Part shown: positions 15,491-25,542 of the stretch, piece after piece
How positions within the stretch are numbered: position 1 is the stretch's first letter
Layout of the letters: each line of letters starts with the position of its first letter
Assembly (NCBI GenBank): GCA_013824165.1
Contig: PNNH01000094.1
Span: forward strand, 1-40,950
Source of the DNA: Methylibium sp.
GTDB lineage: Bacteria; Pseudomonadota; Gammaproteobacteria; Burkholderiales; Burkholderiaceae_C
Reading direction: 5' to 3'
DNA: 40,950 bases
Position numbers and translations under genes: made by a program
The notes under the pieces: generated by a model
The model's database searches: none
Told to the model about the DNA's origin: nothing
What the model saw: only the letters and a program-made list of their open reading frames with translations

Positions 15491-17590
15491 TCACGGCCGC
15501 GGCGGGCTGCGCAAACGATCCACCAGCGCTGCTTGCGCGCCGCGCGTTGGCGGCGTCAGAAGACTGACCAAAACAATCGCGGCAAAGCTGGCTGGCACGC
15601 CAAAGAGACCGGCCGAGATCGGCTGTATTCCCCACCAAAGCTCCGGAACACCGCTCAATCCGAGGGCCGATCGCAACCAGGGCTGCGTGACCGCCATGTA
15701 GTAGGCGGTCAAGCCCATGCCAACCAGCATGCCCGCCAGGGCGCCCCACCGATTTGCCCGTTTCCAGAACACACCCAGCACCAGGACGGGAAACAATGCC
15801 GCCCCTGCAAAGGAGAACGCCGCCGCCACCAGGAACAGGATGTCCGCCGGCTTTTGCGCAGCCACCGCTGCCGCAGCCAGCGCCGTGAGCATCAGCAAGG
15901 CCTTCGAGATGGTGACCCGCGTCCCGGTTGTCGCCCTCGGATTGATGACGCGGTAATAGACATCGTGAGACAGCGCTGCCGAAATGGTCAGCAGCAGTCC
16001 GTCTGCTGTCGACAGTGCGGCAGCCAGCCCCCCGGCCGCCACCATGCCCGACACCACATAGGGCAAGCCCGCGAGCTCTGGCGTCGCCAGCATCACGATA
16101 TCGCCGCCGATGCTCATCTCGCCCAATTGCAGAATGCCGTCTCCGTTGATATCACTAACCGACAGCAAGGCCGGATCGACGCGTGCCCATTGGGCAATCC
16201 AGGATGGAAGCTGGTTGAACGGCGTCCCCACCAGGGTGCCGAACACCTCGAACTTCACCATCACGGCCAGTGCCGGCGCGGTGATGTAGAGCAGGCCAAT
16301 GAAGAGCAGCGACCATCCGACCGACTCGCGCGCCTCCCGCACCGATGGTGTGGTGTAGAAGCGCGTCAGGATGTGCGGCAATCCGGCGGTTCCCACCATC
16401 AGGCAGAACACCAGCGCCAGGAAATTGCGCCTGGATTCGTCGAAGGCCTGCTGCTCGGCAGGCGTGCCATCCGGATCGCCGGCAAATTGCTGCGCATGCG
16501 GCGGCATGCCAGCCAGCGGCTTGGCCCGGGCCTCATCGCTCGCCTTCTGGCGCTGCCACAGTTCTCGGGCTTCATCGACCGTGCGAGGCATCAGGGCGAG
16601 CCGCTTCTCGGCCGCCTGAATCTGCGCCAGAGGCGCGTCTTCCGCCTTGAGTCGAGCCACCTGCCGCTGCGCTTCGAGCCGCTCCTGGGCGAGCGCCGTG
16701 GGCACGTCCTCAAGCTTGCGGCCCAGCGCCTGCGCCCGCGCCTGCAGCACTTCGATGACCTCCAGCTCCTTAGGGTCAACGGCCAGGTCTCGCTCCAACT
16801 CGGCGATCTTCTGAACCTGGTAGCCGTACACCGCCTGAGGCAGGGGCGATCCGGTCTGCTTGACCGACAGCCACACCACTGGCGCAAGATAGGCAACGAT
16901 CAGAATGATGTATTGCGCCACCTGGGTCCAGGTGACGGCGCGCATGCCCCCGAGGAACGAGCAGACCAACACCCCGCCCAGGCCGACGAAGACACCGATC
17001 TCGAAGGTCAGGCCGGACAGCCGTGTCGTGATCAGTCCGATGCCATAGATCTGCGCCACGACATAGATAAAGGAGCAGAGGACAGCCGCGAACGCCGCCA
17101 TCAGGCGCACCGCGTGACTGCCGTAGCGATCACCCAGAAAGTCAGGCACGGTGAACTGGCCGAATTGCCGAAGGTAGGGCGCCAGGCCCAGCGCAACCAG
17201 GCAGAAACCGCCGGTCCAGCCCAGCACGAAAGCCAATCCCCCATAGCCTGACAGATAGAGCGTGCCGGCCATGCCGATGAAGGAGGCCGCACTCATCCAG
17301 TCCGCGCCACTGGCCATGCCGTTGTAGATCGCGGGCACACGGCGGCCGGCAACGTAGTACTCGGTCGCATCCGTCGTACGGCTCAGCACTCCGATGCAAG
17401 CGTAGACGGCAACTGTGGCGAACAGGAAGCTGAAGCCGATCCACGATTTGGACATGCCCATGCGTTCGAGCATGGCAAGCACAAGCACGAACACGGCAAA
17501 GCCCAGCGTGTACCAAGCGTAGATGCGATTGAGCTTGGACTTCAGGCTGCGGTTCACGGGGGCGACAGGGACGGTCTTCTTTCTGGCCAC
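15491..17590 (-). CDS. Large sodium:solute symporter with helical insertion and EF-hand-like loop
   Basis: This is an SSS-family (acetate/monocarboxylate-type, VC_2705-like) secondary transporter of 699 residues, far longer than the usual 500-580. It has TM1 and TM2 at about 25-75, the TEYYVAGRRVPA segment, ASGADWMSAASFIGMAG and TVPDFLGDRYGS. A soluble, charged, alpha-helical insertion follows at about 250-385 (LERDLAVDPKELEVIEVLQA). The transport core then resumes with GTAGLPHILTRFYT and AALSTADGLLLTISAALSHDV. D480-E491 (DINGDGILQLGE) is a complete EF-hand loop pattern. The ATG at 17590 is the first in frame. No DUF4212 small subunit, which accompanies some relatives, is present upstream. 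The substrate is unknown. It stands alone between rpsF and ppsA. Confidence 0.9.
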   Translation of the reverse strand: MARKKTVPVAPVNRSLKSKLNRIYAWYTLGFAVFVLVLAMLERMGMSKSWIGFSFLFATVAVYACIGVLSRTTDATEYYVAGRRVPAIYNGMASGADWMSAASFIGMAGTLYLSGYGGLAFVLGWTGGFCLVALGLAPYLRQFGQFTVPDFLGDRYGSHAVRLMAAFAAVLCSFIYVVAQIYGIGLITTRLSGLTFEIGVFVGLGGVLVCSFLGGMRAVTWTQVAQYIILIVAYLAPVVWLSVKQTGSPLPQAVYGYQVQKIAELERDLAVDPKELEVIEVLQARAQALGRKLEDVPTALAQERLEAQRQVARLKAEDAPLAQIQAAEKRLALMPRTVDEARELWQRQKASDEARAKPLAGMPPHAQQFAGDPDGTPAEQQAFDESRRNFLALVFCLMVGTAGLPHILTRFYTTPSVREARESVGWSLLFIGLLYITAPALAVMVKFEVFGTLVGTPFNQLPSWIAQWARVDPALLSVSDINGDGILQLGEMSIGGDIVMLATPELAGLPYVVSGMVAAGGLAAALSTADGLLLTISAALSHDVYYRVINPRATTGTRVTISKALLMLTALAAAAVAAQKPADILFLVAAAFSFAGAALFPVLVLGVFWKRANRWGALAGMLVGMGLTAYYMAVTQPWLRSALGLSGVPELWWGIQPISAGLFGVPASFAAIVLVSLLTPPTRGAQAALVDRLRSPPRP

Positions 17591-17674
17591 GCGTTAGTCT
17601 CTCCCGACCGAGCGTCAAGGGGCACCCGGGCTTGTACGGGCAGTACATCACTCGGGATGCGCTGAGAGGACAAA

Positions 17675-17692
17675 GACCCGCCAAAGCGGGCC
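17675..17692 (-). terminator. Terminator downstream of ppsA
   Basis: GACCCGC (17675-17681) pairs with GCGGGCC (17686-17692, one G-T wobble in the RNA) around a 4-base loop. It is followed on the minus strand by a short T-rich stretch (CTTTGTC). It lies about 200 bases after the ppsA stop, beyond the tandem repeats, and before the symporter gene. Confidence 0.6.
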
Positions 17693-17710
17693 CTCGCCTT
17701 GCTGACGGTG

Positions 17711-17890
17711 CTCAGCCTTGCAGGCCGCAGCTGCCACGCGGGACGCAGCAGCTCCTACGCCGGGCGTCGGGCCAGCCCCAGGGGCGGCCCTCGAACTTGG
17801 CTCAGCCTTGCAGGCCGCACCTACCGCGCGGGACGCGGCAGGTCCTACGCCGGGCGTCGGGCCCGCCTCAGGGCTGGCCCTCGGACCTGG
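17711..17890. repeat. Tandem pair of 90-bp repeats behind ppsA
   Basis: Two adjacent 90-base units (17711-17800 and 17801-17890) begin with the same CTCAGCCTTGCAGGCCGCA and differ at only 11 positions (about 88% identical). A third copy seems to start at 17891 (CTCAGC) but runs straight into the ppsA stop. Each unit contains a short palindrome (ACGCCGGGCGT) and GGACGC/GCGTCG motifs. The 301-base gap between the symporter and ppsA has no gene; apart from these repeats and the terminator I see only a possible symporter promoter region at 17591-17670. Confidence 0.9.
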
Positions 17891-17891
17891 C

Positions 17892-20300
17892 TCAGCGCTT
17901 GGCCAGGCGTTGCCAGGTTTCGATCACCGAGTCCGGATTCAGCGAGATCGACACGATGCCCTCCTCAGCAAGCCAGTCGGCAAAGTCGGGGTGATCACTG
18001 GGGCCCTGGCCGCAAATGCCGATGTATTTGCCCGTGGCGCGGCAGGCGGTGATGGCACGCGAGATCAAGGCCTTGACGGCCGGATCGCGCTCGTCGAAAT
18101 CACCAGCCAGCTGCTCCAGGCCCGAATCGCGATCCAGACCCAGGGTCAGCTGGGTCAGGTCGTTCGAGCCGATCGACATGCCGTCGAAATGCTCCAGGAA
18201 GGACTCGGCCAGGATGGCATTACTGGGCACTTCGCACATCATGATGATGCGCAGACCATCCTGTCCGCCGGTCGCGGCGCGCTTGAGGCCACGCTCGGCC
18301 AGCATGCTCACCACCCGTTCGGCCTGCCGCACGGTGCGCACAAACGGCACCATGATCTCGACATTGGTCAGGCCCATGTCATTGCGCACCCGCTTGAGGG
18401 CCTCGCACTCCATCGCGAAAGCATCCGAGAATTCACCGCTGATGTAACGCGACGCACCACGGAAGCCCAGCATCGGGTTCTCTTCATCGGGCTCATAGCG
18501 CGAGCCGCCGATCAGCTTGCGGTACTCATTGCTCTTGAAGTCCGACAGACGCACGATCACCGGGCGCGGGAAGAAAGCGGCGGCGATGGTCGCGATGCCC
18601 TCCACCAGCTTGTCCACGTAGAAGGCTCGCGGCGAGGCATGGCCTCGCGCCACCGACTCAACCGCCTTCTTCAGGTCGGCATCGATGTTCGGATAGTCCA
18701 GGATCGCCTTCGGGTGGACGCCGATATTGTTGTTGATGATGAACTCAAGGCGCGCCAGACCCACGCCTGCGCTGGGCATCTGGGCGAAGTTGAAGGCCAG
18801 CTGCGGATTGCCGACGTTCATCATGATCTTGATCGGGCAGTACGGCAGCTCGCCGCGGTGCACCTCGCTGACCTCGGTCTCCAGCAGGCCGTCGTAGATG
18901 TGGCCGGTGTCGCCCTCGGAGCAGGCCACCGTCACCAGTTGGCCGTCCTTCAGCGTTTCGGTGGCATCGCCACAACCCACCACCGCCGGAATGCCCAGCT
19001 CACGCGCGATGATGGCGGCGTGGCAGGTGCGTCCGCCTCGGTTGGTCACGATGGCGGCAGCCCGCTTCATCACCGGCTCCCAGTTGGGGTCGGTCATGTC
19101 GGTCACCAGCACGTCGCCGGGCTGCACGCGGTCCATTTCAGAGATGCTGTGGACGATGCGCACCGGGCCGGTACCGATCTTCTGGCCGATCGCGCGGCCT
19201 TCGGCCAGCACGGCGCTGTGGCCCTTGAGCTTGTAGCTGTGCTCGACCTGGCCTTCCGCCTGGCTCTTCACGGTCTCGGGACGCGCTTGCAGGATGTAGA
19301 GCTTGCCGTCGATGCCGTCGCGGCCCCATTCGATGTCCATCGGGCGGCCGTAGTGCTGCTCGATGATCAAGGCATAGCGGGACAGTTCGATGACCTCATC
19401 GTCAAGCAACGAGTAGCGGTTGCGCGCCTCCGGCACCGTGTCCACGGTCTTCACCAGCTTGCCGCTTGAAGCCTTCTCTTCCGGCGTGGAAAACTCCATA
19501 CGGATCAGCTTGGAGCCGAGGTTGCGCCGGATGATGGGCAGCTTGCCGCGCTGCAGCGCCGGCTTGTGCACATAGAACTCGTCCGGATTCACCGCCCCCT
19601 GCACCACCGTCTCACCCAGACCGTAGCTGGAGGTGATGAAGACCACATCCTTGAAGCCGCTTTCGGTATCGATGGTGAACATCACGCCGGCCGAGCCCAG
19701 GTCGGAGCGAACCATGCGCTGCACGCCGGCCGACAGAGCCACCTCGCTGTGCGCGAAGCCCTTGTGCACGCGGTAGCTGATCGCGCGGTCGTTGTAGAGG
19801 GAGGCAAAGACCTCCTTCATCTTGTGCAGCACTTCCTCGATGCCATGCACGTTCAGGAAGGTCTCCTGCTGGCCGGCAAAGGACGCATCGGGCAGGTCTT
19901 CAGCGGTCGCAGAGGAGCGCACAGCAAAGGTCGCATCCGGGTTGTCAGCCGTCAGCTTCGCAAAGGAGCTACGGATCTGCGCCTCGAGATCGGCCGGGAA
20001 AGGCTGTGCCTCCAGCCAGCCGCGGATCTCAGCACCGGCCTCGGCCAGCGCGCGCACATCGTCGGTGTTCAGTGTGGACAGTCGTGCGGCAATCCGCTCA
20101 TCCAGACCCTCGTACTTGAGGAACTCGCGGAAGGCATGCGCGGTGGTCGCAAAGCCGCCAGGCACTCGCACGCCCGAAGCGTCGAGTTGCGAGATCATTT
20201 CGCCGAGGCTGGCGTTCTTGCCGCCAACCACCTCGACGTCCGACATTCTCAGATTCTCAAAGGGGACGACCAGGGCGGTCGGCTCGAAACGAGAGGACAT
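17892..20300 (-). CDS. ppsA: Phosphoenolpyruvate synthase PpsA
   Basis: PpsA converts pyruvate, ATP and water to phosphoenolpyruvate, AMP and phosphate for gluconeogenesis. The 802-residue protein has an N-terminal ATP-binding domain ([13 protein letters not shown], then [20 protein letters not shown]). The swivelling phosphohistidine domain ([19 protein letters not shown]) has catalytic H427 and adjacent T425, the residue type targeted by PpsR. The C-terminal PEP/pyruvate barrel includes [16 protein letters not shown] and the closing [15 protein letters not shown]. The ATG at 20300 has a GGAG site. A 370-codon open extension upstream is antisense to ppsR and is rejected. It is divergent from ppsR across 201 bases, the usual pairing. 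Confidence 0.98.
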   Translation of the reverse strand: MSSRFEPTALVVPFENLRMSDVEVVGGKNASLGEMISQLDASGVRVPGGFATTAHAFREFLKYEGLDERIAARLSTLNTDDVRALAEAGAEIRGWLEAQPFPADLEAQIRSSFAKLTADNPDATFAVRSSATAEDLPDASFAGQQETFLNVHGIEEVLHKMKEVFASLYNDRAISYRVHKGFAHSEVALSAGVQRMVRSDLGSAGVMFTIDTESGFKDVVFITSSYGLGETVVQGAVNPDEFYVHKPALQRGKLPIIRRNLGSKLIRMEFSTPEEKASSGKLVKTVDTVPEARNRYSLLDDEVIELSRYALIIEQHYGRPMDIEWGRDGIDGKLYILQARPETVKSQAEGQVEHSYKLKGHSAVLAEGRAIGQKIGTGPVRIVHSISEMDRVQPGDVLVTDMTDPNWEPVMKRAAAIVTNRGGRTCHAAIIARELGIPAVVGCGDATETLKDGQLVTVACSEGDTGHIYDGLLETEVSEVHRGELPYCPIKIMMNVGNPQLAFNFAQMPSAGVGLARLEFIINNNIGVHPKAILDYPNIDADLKKAVESVARGHASPRAFYVDKLVEGIATIAAAFFPRPVIVRLSDFKSNEYRKLIGGSRYEPDEENPMLGFRGASRYISGEFSDAFAMECEALKRVRNDMGLTNVEIMVPFVRTVRQAERVVSMLAERGLKRAATGGQDGLRIIMMCEVPSNAILAESFLEHFDGMSIGSNDLTQLTLGLDRDSGLEQLAGDFDERDPAVKALISRAITACRATGKYIGICGQGPSDHPDFADWLAEEGIVSISLNPDSVIETWQRLAKR

Positions 20301-20501
20301 GGGAAAACTCCGTGATGTTGAAAAACTGGGGTTCCCGATGCTCGCCACGCAGGCGCAGCATCCACGACACGCAGCACCGTCCGGCCATTTCTGGATTCTT
20401 GTCGGAGGCTGGGGGCTGGCATCGTTTGTCGAGGGTTGCTTGCGGGGAATTCTACGGGCAAGCCCACTTATGATGCTTAAAGACTCCTGAGCAGCCCGAC
20501 C

Positions 20502-21323
20502 ATGCCTCATCGCACCGTGTACTTTGTCTCGGACGGCACCGGCATCACCGCCGAGACCTTCGGCAACTCGATCCTGGCCCAGTTTCCGGCCAAGCCACGC
20601 CATGTCCGCCGACCCTTCATCGACAGCGCCGAGAAGGCCTATGCCCTGGTGCGCGAGATCAACGAAACCGGCGAGCGCGAAGGCGCGCGCGCCATCGTCT
20701 TCGCCACCCTGGTTGACCGCGAGGTGCTGCGCATCGTGCGCGAGCACTGCAAGGGCAAGGTGCTGGACATGTTCGGCACCTTCATCGAACCGCTGGAAGA
20801 AGAGTTCGCCGTAAAGAGCAATCACCGCGTCGGCCGTTTCTCCGATGTGGCACGCAGCCAGGAGTACCACGACCGCATCGAGGCAATCAACTTTTCGCTG
20901 GCGCATGACGATGGCCAATCGGCCCGCAACCTCGCAGCGGCAGACGTGATCCTGGTCGGCGTGAGCCGCTGCGGCAAGACGCCGACTTCGCTGTACCTGG
21001 CGATGCAGCACGGCATCAAGGCCGCCAACTACCCGCTGATCCCGGACGATTTCGAGCGCAACAAGCTGCCCACCGCGCTGATCGAACACCGGCGCAAATG
21101 CTTTGGGCTGACCATCGACCCCGAACGCCTCTCGCAGATCCGCAACGAACGCCGCCCCGGCAGCAAGTACGCCGCCATCGAGAACTGCCGTTACGAGGTC
21201 AACGAAGCCGAAGCCATGATGAAGCGCGATGGCATTGCCTGGCTCTCGTCCACGCACAAGTCCATCGAAGAGATCGCGACCACCATCCTGCGCGACATCC
21301 GACCGGATCGGCTGATCTACTGA
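20502..21323 (+). CDS. ppsR: PEP synthase regulatory protein PpsR (bifunctional kinase / pyrophosphorylase)
   Basis: PpsR inactivates PpsA by ADP-dependent phosphorylation of the threonine next to the catalytic histidine, and reactivates it by Pi-dependent removal. The 273-residue DUF299 protein starts [22 protein letters not shown] and has the P-loop [15 protein letters not shown], and [20 protein letters not shown]. The length matches E. coli PpsR (277). The ATG at 20502 is used. A -10-like TATGAT at 20469-20474 lies in the shared control region with ppsA, but no convincing -35 partner is seen. Its stop is one base before the EamA permease start. Confidence 0.96.
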   Translation: MPHRTVYFVSDGTGITAETFGNSILAQFPAKPRHVRRPFIDSAEKAYALVREINETGEREGARAIVFATLVDREVLRIVREHCKGKVLDMFGTFIEPLEEEFAVKSNHRVGRFSDVARSQEYHDRIEAINFSLAHDDGQSARNLAAADVILVGVSRCGKTPTSLYLAMQHGIKAANYPLIPDDFERNKLPTALIEHRRKCFGLTIDPERLSQIRNERRPGSKYAAIENCRYEVNEAEAMMKRDGIAWLSSTHKSIEEIATTILRDIRPDRLIY

Positions 21324-21324
21324 C

Positions 21325-22203
21325 ATGCCGGCGACGGCGCTTGCGCTGGTGCTGTGCGCTGCACTGCTGCATGCGCTGTGGAACCTGGCCGCCAAGAAGG
21401 CCGGCGGCAACCATCACTTTGTGCTGGCCTGCGCGCTCGCGGTCAGCCTGCTTTGGGCGCCGCTGGCCCTGGGGCTGGGCTGGTCCGAGTTGCGCCAGTG
21501 GTCTTCCGCGGCCTGGATCGCCGTGCTAGCCAGCGCGATCATGCATCTGCTCTATTTCAATGCCCTGCTCGCCGGCTACCGCGCTTCGGATCTGAGCGTC
21601 GTCTACCCTGTGGCGCGCGGCAGCGCACCGGCGATTTCAGCGCTGGCTGCCATCCTGCTGCTGAATGAGCGGCCTGGCTGGGCAGGTGCGATCGGGCTCA
21701 TCGCCGTGGTTTCCGGCATCGTATTGATCGCTGCCGGTCCGGAACTATGGCGCCGAAGCGATGACGTGCAGGCACGCGCTCGACGCCGTCTTGGCCTAGC
21801 CTGGGGCGCACTGACTGGCCTGTTGATTGCGAGCTATACGGTGATTGACGGCTATGCCGTCAAGATCTTGCTCCTCTCGCCGCTGCTGCTGGACTGGGTC
21901 AGCAATGTGATTCGCGTGCCATTTGCCATGCCCGCCGTGTGGCGCGACCGCAGCGGCTTCCTGCCGGCGCTGCGCCAGCAATGGCCGTATGTGCTGGTCA
22001 TCGCCATCTTCGCGCCGCTGGGCTATATCCTGGTGCTGTACGCCATGCAGTTGGCGCCCTTGTCGCGCGTGGCGCCGGCCCGCGAGCTGTCGATGCTGGT
22101 CGCTGCGCTGCTCGCCGGTCAGCTCTTGAAGGAAGGCGACAGAGCCTCAAGGCTGCTTGGCGCGGCCTGCCTCGCCTGCGGCGTGATCGCGCTGACGCTC
22201 TAG
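21325..22203 (+). CDS. EamA/DMT-family membrane transporter
   Basis: This is a ten-helix drug/metabolite transporter of the EamA type; the substrate is unknown. The 292-residue protein has two EamA repeats (about 3-136 and 155-290), with the typical [25 protein letters not shown] in repeat 1 and [36 protein letters not shown] in repeat 2. A charged central loop ([10 protein letters not shown]) separates the halves. It starts one base after ppsR and is probably co-transcribed with it. Its TAG stop overlaps the TAG stop of the convergent methyltransferase gene in a palindromic CTAG. Conserved co-occurrence with ppsR does not by itself reveal a role. Confidence 0.92.
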   Translation: MPATALALVLCAALLHALWNLAAKKAGGNHHFVLACALAVSLLWAPLALGLGWSELRQWSSAAWIAVLASAIMHLLYFNALLAGYRASDLSVVYPVARGSAPAISALAAILLLNERPGWAGAIGLIAVVSGIVLIAAGPELWRRSDDVQARARRRLGLAWGALTGLLIASYTVIDGYAVKILLLSPLLLDWVSNVIRVPFAMPAVWRDRSGFLPALRQQWPYVLVIAIFAPLGYILVLYAMQLAPLSRVAPARELSMLVAALLAGQLLKEGDRASRLLGAACLACGVIALTL

Positions 22204-22976
22204 CTGAGCCGCTGCCGCGCGCTCTCGTAAAGGCAAATCGCCGCGGCCGCGCCGACGTTGAGCGACTCCTCGCCGCCCGGCTGCGGAATGCCCACGGTCA
22301 GCGTGCAGCGCTGCATCAAGTCAGGTTGCACGCCTTGCCCCTCGTGGCCCATCACCCAGGCGCAGGGGATGGGCAGCAGCAGCTGATGCAGCTGCTTGTC
22401 GGCATGCGAGCTAGTGGCCACCAAGGGCAGCTGCAGCGCATCCAGATCCTCAGGCGCCAGGCCCTCGACCAAGTGCAGGCCGAAGTGAGCGCCCATACCG
22501 GCGCGCAACACCTTAGGGCTCCACAGCGCGGCAGTGCCCTTGAGCGCCAGCACCTGGCGAAAGCCCATCGCCGCAGCGCTGCGCAGGATGGTGCCCACAT
22601 TGCCGGCGTCCTGCAGCCGGTCAAGCACCACCGAATCCTGCCCAGGCAGCAAGGCACGGCCGGCATCGAGCGGCACCTCGAAACCCAGCTGCGCCGGCGA
22701 TTCCAGACCGCTGATGCTCTTGAACAAAGCCGCCGGTACGACCAGCACCTTGGGCGCCGCTTCGGCCAGCATGCGCAGCGCAGGTTCAGCCATGGCAGCC
22801 TCGGTGATCACCGCCAGGCTCACCGCATGTCCGCGCTGCAAGCAGGCGCGCATCAGGTGATCACCCTCCAGCCACACCGTGCCCAGCTTGCGGTAGGCGC
22901 TGCCATCCTGGCTGAGCTTGCGCAGGCGCTGCAGCACCGGGTTGTCGCGCGAACTGATGTGAAGAAGCTGAGTCAT
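22200..22976 (-). CDS. TrmH/SpoU-family RNA 2'-O-methyltransferase
   Basis: This is a SPOUT-class enzyme that methylates ribose in rRNA or tRNA using S-adenosylmethionine. The 258-residue protein has an N-terminal substrate-binding segment ([23 protein letters not shown], then [13 protein letters not shown]). The C-terminal SpoU domain has the family motifs [30 protein letters not shown] and [18 protein letters not shown]. The ATG at 22976 overlaps the rnhB stop (ATGA); 52 codons of in-frame extension inside rnhB are rejected. It closes the long minus-strand envelope/translation run. The exact target nucleotide cannot be stated. Confidence 0.93.
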   Translation of the reverse strand: MTQLLHISSRDNPVLQRLRKLSQDGSAYRKLGTVWLEGDHLMRACLQRGHAVSLAVITEAAMAEPALRMLAEAAPKVLVVPAALFKSISGLESPAQLGFEVPLDAGRALLPGQDSVVLDRLQDAGNVGTILRSAAAMGFRQVLALKGTAALWSPKVLRAGMGAHFGLHLVEGLAPEDLDALQLPLVATSSHADKQLHQLLLPIPCAWVMGHEGQGVQPDLMQRCTLTVGIPQPGGEESLNVGAAAAICLYESARQRLS

Positions 22977-23578
22977 CGCGTGTTCTCCAGCAGCTGACGC
23001 ACGGGCCCGAAGCTGCGCCGGTGCCAAGCCGTGACGCCATGCTCGCGCAGCGCCTGCAGGTGTTCGGGCGAGGGATAGCCCTTGTGCTTGGCGAAACCAT
23101 ATTCGGGATGCAGCTCGTGCATCGCCAGACATTGCCGATCACGCGTGACCTTGGCCAGGATCGAGGCTGCCGAGATCGCCTGCACCTTCGAATCTCCTTT
23201 GACGATGGCCTCGGCCGGAATCTTCAGCACCGGCAGGCGGTTGCCGTCCACAAGCACTTTGGCCGGCTTCAGGCGCAGGCCCTCGACGGCACGGCGCATC
23301 GCCAGCAGCGTGGCCTGCAGGATATTGAGCTCGTCGATCTCCTCGACACTGGCCTCGGCGATGCAGCAGCACAGTGCCTTGGCACGAATTTCGTCGAACA
23401 GGCGCTCGCGCTTCTTCTCGGTCAGCACCTTGGAATCTGCCAAGCCCTTGATCGGGTGCAAATCGTCAAGAATGACCGCCGCCGCGACGACCGGGCCGGC
23501 CAAGGGGCCGCGGCCGGCCTCGTCCACGCCGGCCATCAGACCGGGCACGTCCCAGGACAGGCCCAGCTGCTCAGGCAC
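22973..23578 (-). CDS. rnhB: Ribonuclease HII
   Basis: RNase HII removes ribonucleotides misincorporated in DNA and RNA from RNA-DNA hybrids. The 201-residue protein has the catalytic start [20 protein letters not shown] (Asp, Glu), and then [13 protein letters not shown] and [14 protein letters not shown], with [14 protein letters not shown] near the end. The start is uncertain: a GTG at 23578 gives a family-like N-terminus and overlaps the lpxB stop by 8 bases. An ATG at 23602 adds eight residues and has AGGTGG upstream. It lies between lpxB and the methyltransferase gene, with overlaps on both sides, so it is translationally coupled. Confidence 0.93.
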   Translation of the reverse strand: MPEQLGLSWDVPGLMAGVDEAGRGPLAGPVVAAAVILDDLHPIKGLADSKVLTEKKRERLFDEIRAKALCCCIAEASVEEIDELNILQATLLAMRRAVEGLRLKPAKVLVDGNRLPVLKIPAEAIVKGDSKVQAISAASILAKVTRDRQCLAMHELHPEYGFAKHKGYPSPEHLQALREHGVTAWHRRSFGPVRQLLENTR

Positions 23579-24719
23579 GGCCGAGGACTTGCGCGATCGC
23601 ATCGGCAGCCACCTGCGCCGTGTTGCGGCGCAGGAGTTCATGTTGTTCGGAAAAGCGTGCCTGCGTGCGCTGGTAGCGCGCACTGTCGTCCAGCCAGGCC
23701 AGGCCCTCGCGCGCCAGGGCTTCGGGCGTGCAGGCGTCCTGCAGCAACTCAGGCACCAGGAACTCACGCGCCAGCACATTCGGCAGCCCGACCCAAGGCT
23801 GGTAGCGCTTGTCCTTCATGCGCCACCAGTTCAGCGCATGCATGCGGTAGGCAATCACCATCGGGCGCTTGAACAGGGCCGCTTCCAGCGTGGCCGTGCC
23901 GCTGGCGACCAGGGTCACATCGCAGGCAGCCAGTGCCTCGTGCGATTTGCCGTCCAGCAGCGCCAAGGGAAGCTCGGGCGCGCAGGAATCCACCATCGGC
24001 GCTAGCAATTCGCGCAAGCCTGGGGCCACCGGCATCACGAAGCGCAGCCCAGGCTTGGATTGGTGCATCAAGACGGCAGCGCGCAGCAAGGGTTCGGCGA
24101 TGTAGCGCACCTCACTCTTGCGGCTACCTGGCAGCAGCGCGATCACAGTGTCGGACTCGCCCAGTCCCAACAGTGCACGGCTAGCCGCCTTGGGCGGCTC
24201 CATCGGAATGGCATCTGCCAGCGGATGGCCGACATAGGTGGCCGCGATGCCAGCCTCCTGCAGCAGCGCAGGCTCGAACGGAAACAGGCACAGCACATGA
24301 TCGGCCGAGCGGCGGATCTTCTGCACGCGCTCGGCGCGCCAGGCCCAGATCGAGGGGCAGACGAAATGGATGGTCTTGACGCCCGCCTCGCGCAGCTGTG
24401 CCTCGAGCGTGAAGTTGAAGTCCGGCGCATCAATGCCAATGAAAGCGTCGGGCTTGTCAGCCAGCAGCCGCGCTGCCAGCTGGCGGCGGATGCCGAGGAT
24501 TTCGCGCAGGTGCAGCAAGGCATCGACATAGCCGAACACCGACAGCTTGTGATGCGGCCACCAAGCCTCAAAGCCCTGGGCTGCCATGCGCGGCCCGCCA
24601 ATGCCCTGGGCTTGCAGAGAAGGCCAGCGCTGCCGTAAGCCGGCCAGCAGCAGACCGGCCAGCAGATCACCGGAGGCCTCGCCGGCCACCATGCCGAAGC
24701 GGGGCGCGGTGTCTTGCAT
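23571..24719 (-). CDS. lpxB: Lipid-A-disaccharide synthase LpxB
   Basis: LpxB joins UDP-2,3-diacylglucosamine and lipid X to form the lipid A disaccharide at the inner membrane. The 382-residue glycosyltransferase (GT19) has the N-terminal [53 protein letters not shown], and [32 protein letters not shown] follows near the C-terminus. The length equals that of E. coli LpxB. It lies 5 bases after lpxA. Confidence 0.98.
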   Translation of the reverse strand: MQDTAPRFGMVAGEASGDLLAGLLLAGLRQRWPSLQAQGIGGPRMAAQGFEAWWPHHKLSVFGYVDALLHLREILGIRRQLAARLLADKPDAFIGIDAPDFNFTLEAQLREAGVKTIHFVCPSIWAWRAERVQKIRRSADHVLCLFPFEPALLQEAGIAATYVGHPLADAIPMEPPKAASRALLGLGESDTVIALLPGSRKSEVRYIAEPLLRAAVLMHQSKPGLRFVMPVAPGLRELLAPMVDSCAPELPLALLDGKSHEALAACDVTLVASGTATLEAALFKRPMVIAYRMHALNWWRMKDKRYQPWVGLPNVLAREFLVPELLQDACTPEALAREGLAWLDDSARYQRTQARFSEQHELLRRNTAQVAADAIAQVLGRA

Positions 24720-24724
24720 GGGGC

Positions 24725-25513
24725 TCAGCGGATGATGCCGCGCGTTGCGGTGGCCAGGAAGTCCAGCACCAGCGTGATGGTATCTGCCGCGTCAGGCATG
24801 CTGCCACGCAGCGTTTCCAACTCCATGCGCGCCTGGTCCAGCGTCAGGCCGCGGCGGTAGATGATGCGGTACATCTGCTTGACCGCATTGAGCTGCGCCG
24901 GGCTGAAGCCGCGGCGCTTCAAGCCTTCCAGATTGAAGCCCTTGGCCTCAGCCGTGTTGCCGCTGCCCATCACGAATGGCGGTAGATCCTGGAACAGGAT
25001 CGAACCCATCGCGGTCATGCTGTGCGCGCCAATGTGCACGAACTGGTGCACCACCGTGAAGCCGCCCAAAATCGCCCAGTCACCCACATGCACGTGGCCG
25101 GCCAGCTGCGCGTTGTTGGCGAAGATGGTCTTGTTGCCCACCTTGCAGTCATGCGCCAAGTGGACGTAGGCCATCATCCAGTTGTCGTCACCCAGGCGGG
25201 TCAGCCCGTCGTCCTGCGTGGTGCCGCGGTTGAAGGTGCAGAACTCGCGGATCGTGTTGCGGTCGCCGATCTCCAGCCGGGTTGGCTCGCCGGCGTACTT
25301 CTTGTCTTGCGGCGCAGCGCCGATGGAGCAGAACTGGAAGATCTTGTTGTCGCGGCCGATGCGGGTCGGGCCCTGCAACACGCAATGGGCGCCGACGCTC
25401 GTGCCCTCACCGATGCTGACATCGGGGCCGATCACGGTGTAGGGGCCGACCTCCACATTGGCGCCAAGCTCGGCCTTGGGGTCGATCAGCGCGGTCGGAT
25501 GAATCAGTGCCAT
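24725..25513 (-). CDS. lpxA: UDP-N-acetylglucosamine acyltransferase LpxA
   Basis: LpxA transfers a hydroxyacyl chain from acyl carrier protein to UDP-GlcNAc, the first step of lipid A synthesis. The 262-residue trimeric left-handed beta-helix enzyme shows hexapeptide repeats from residue 2 onward (IHPTALIDPKAELGANVEVG) and the catalytic His region VHLAHDCKVGN. The C-terminal helical domain carries GLKRRGFSPAQLNAVKQMYR. The length matches E. coli LpxA exactly. The ATG at 25513 has CAGGAG upstream; 19 more in-frame codons lack family similarity. Confidence 0.98.
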   Translation of the reverse strand: MALIHPTALIDPKAELGANVEVGPYTVIGPDVSIGEGTSVGAHCVLQGPTRIGRDNKIFQFCSIGAAPQDKKYAGEPTRLEIGDRNTIREFCTFNRGTTQDDGLTRLGDDNWMMAYVHLAHDCKVGNKTIFANNAQLAGHVHVGDWAILGGFTVVHQFVHIGAHSMTAMGSILFQDLPPFVMGSGNTAEAKGFNLEGLKRRGFSPAQLNAVKQMYRIIYRRGLTLDQARMELETLRGSMPDAADTITLVLDFLATATRGIIR

Positions 25514-25542
25514 CGCTTGCTTGCTCCTGCCCGTTTTCTCTC

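Noticed and set aside
17711-17890. CRISPR array
   Set aside because: The two 90-base units are contiguous with no spacers, and no cas genes are present.
17718-19469. 583-codon plus-strand frame over ppsA and the tandem repeats
   Set aside because: It is antisense to ppsA, His/Arg/Ala-rich, and without a domain; the part in the repeats merely reflects their 90-base, frame-preserving period.
20469-20474. Complete sigma-70 promoter for ppsR
   Set aside because: TATGAT is a fair -10, but no -35 element lies at 16-18 bases; only the -10 is noted.
20301-21410. 370-codon upstream extension of ppsA
   Set aside because: It is antisense to ppsR, which is a clear gene with family motifs; the PpsA family N-terminus starts at 20300 with its own ribosome binding site.
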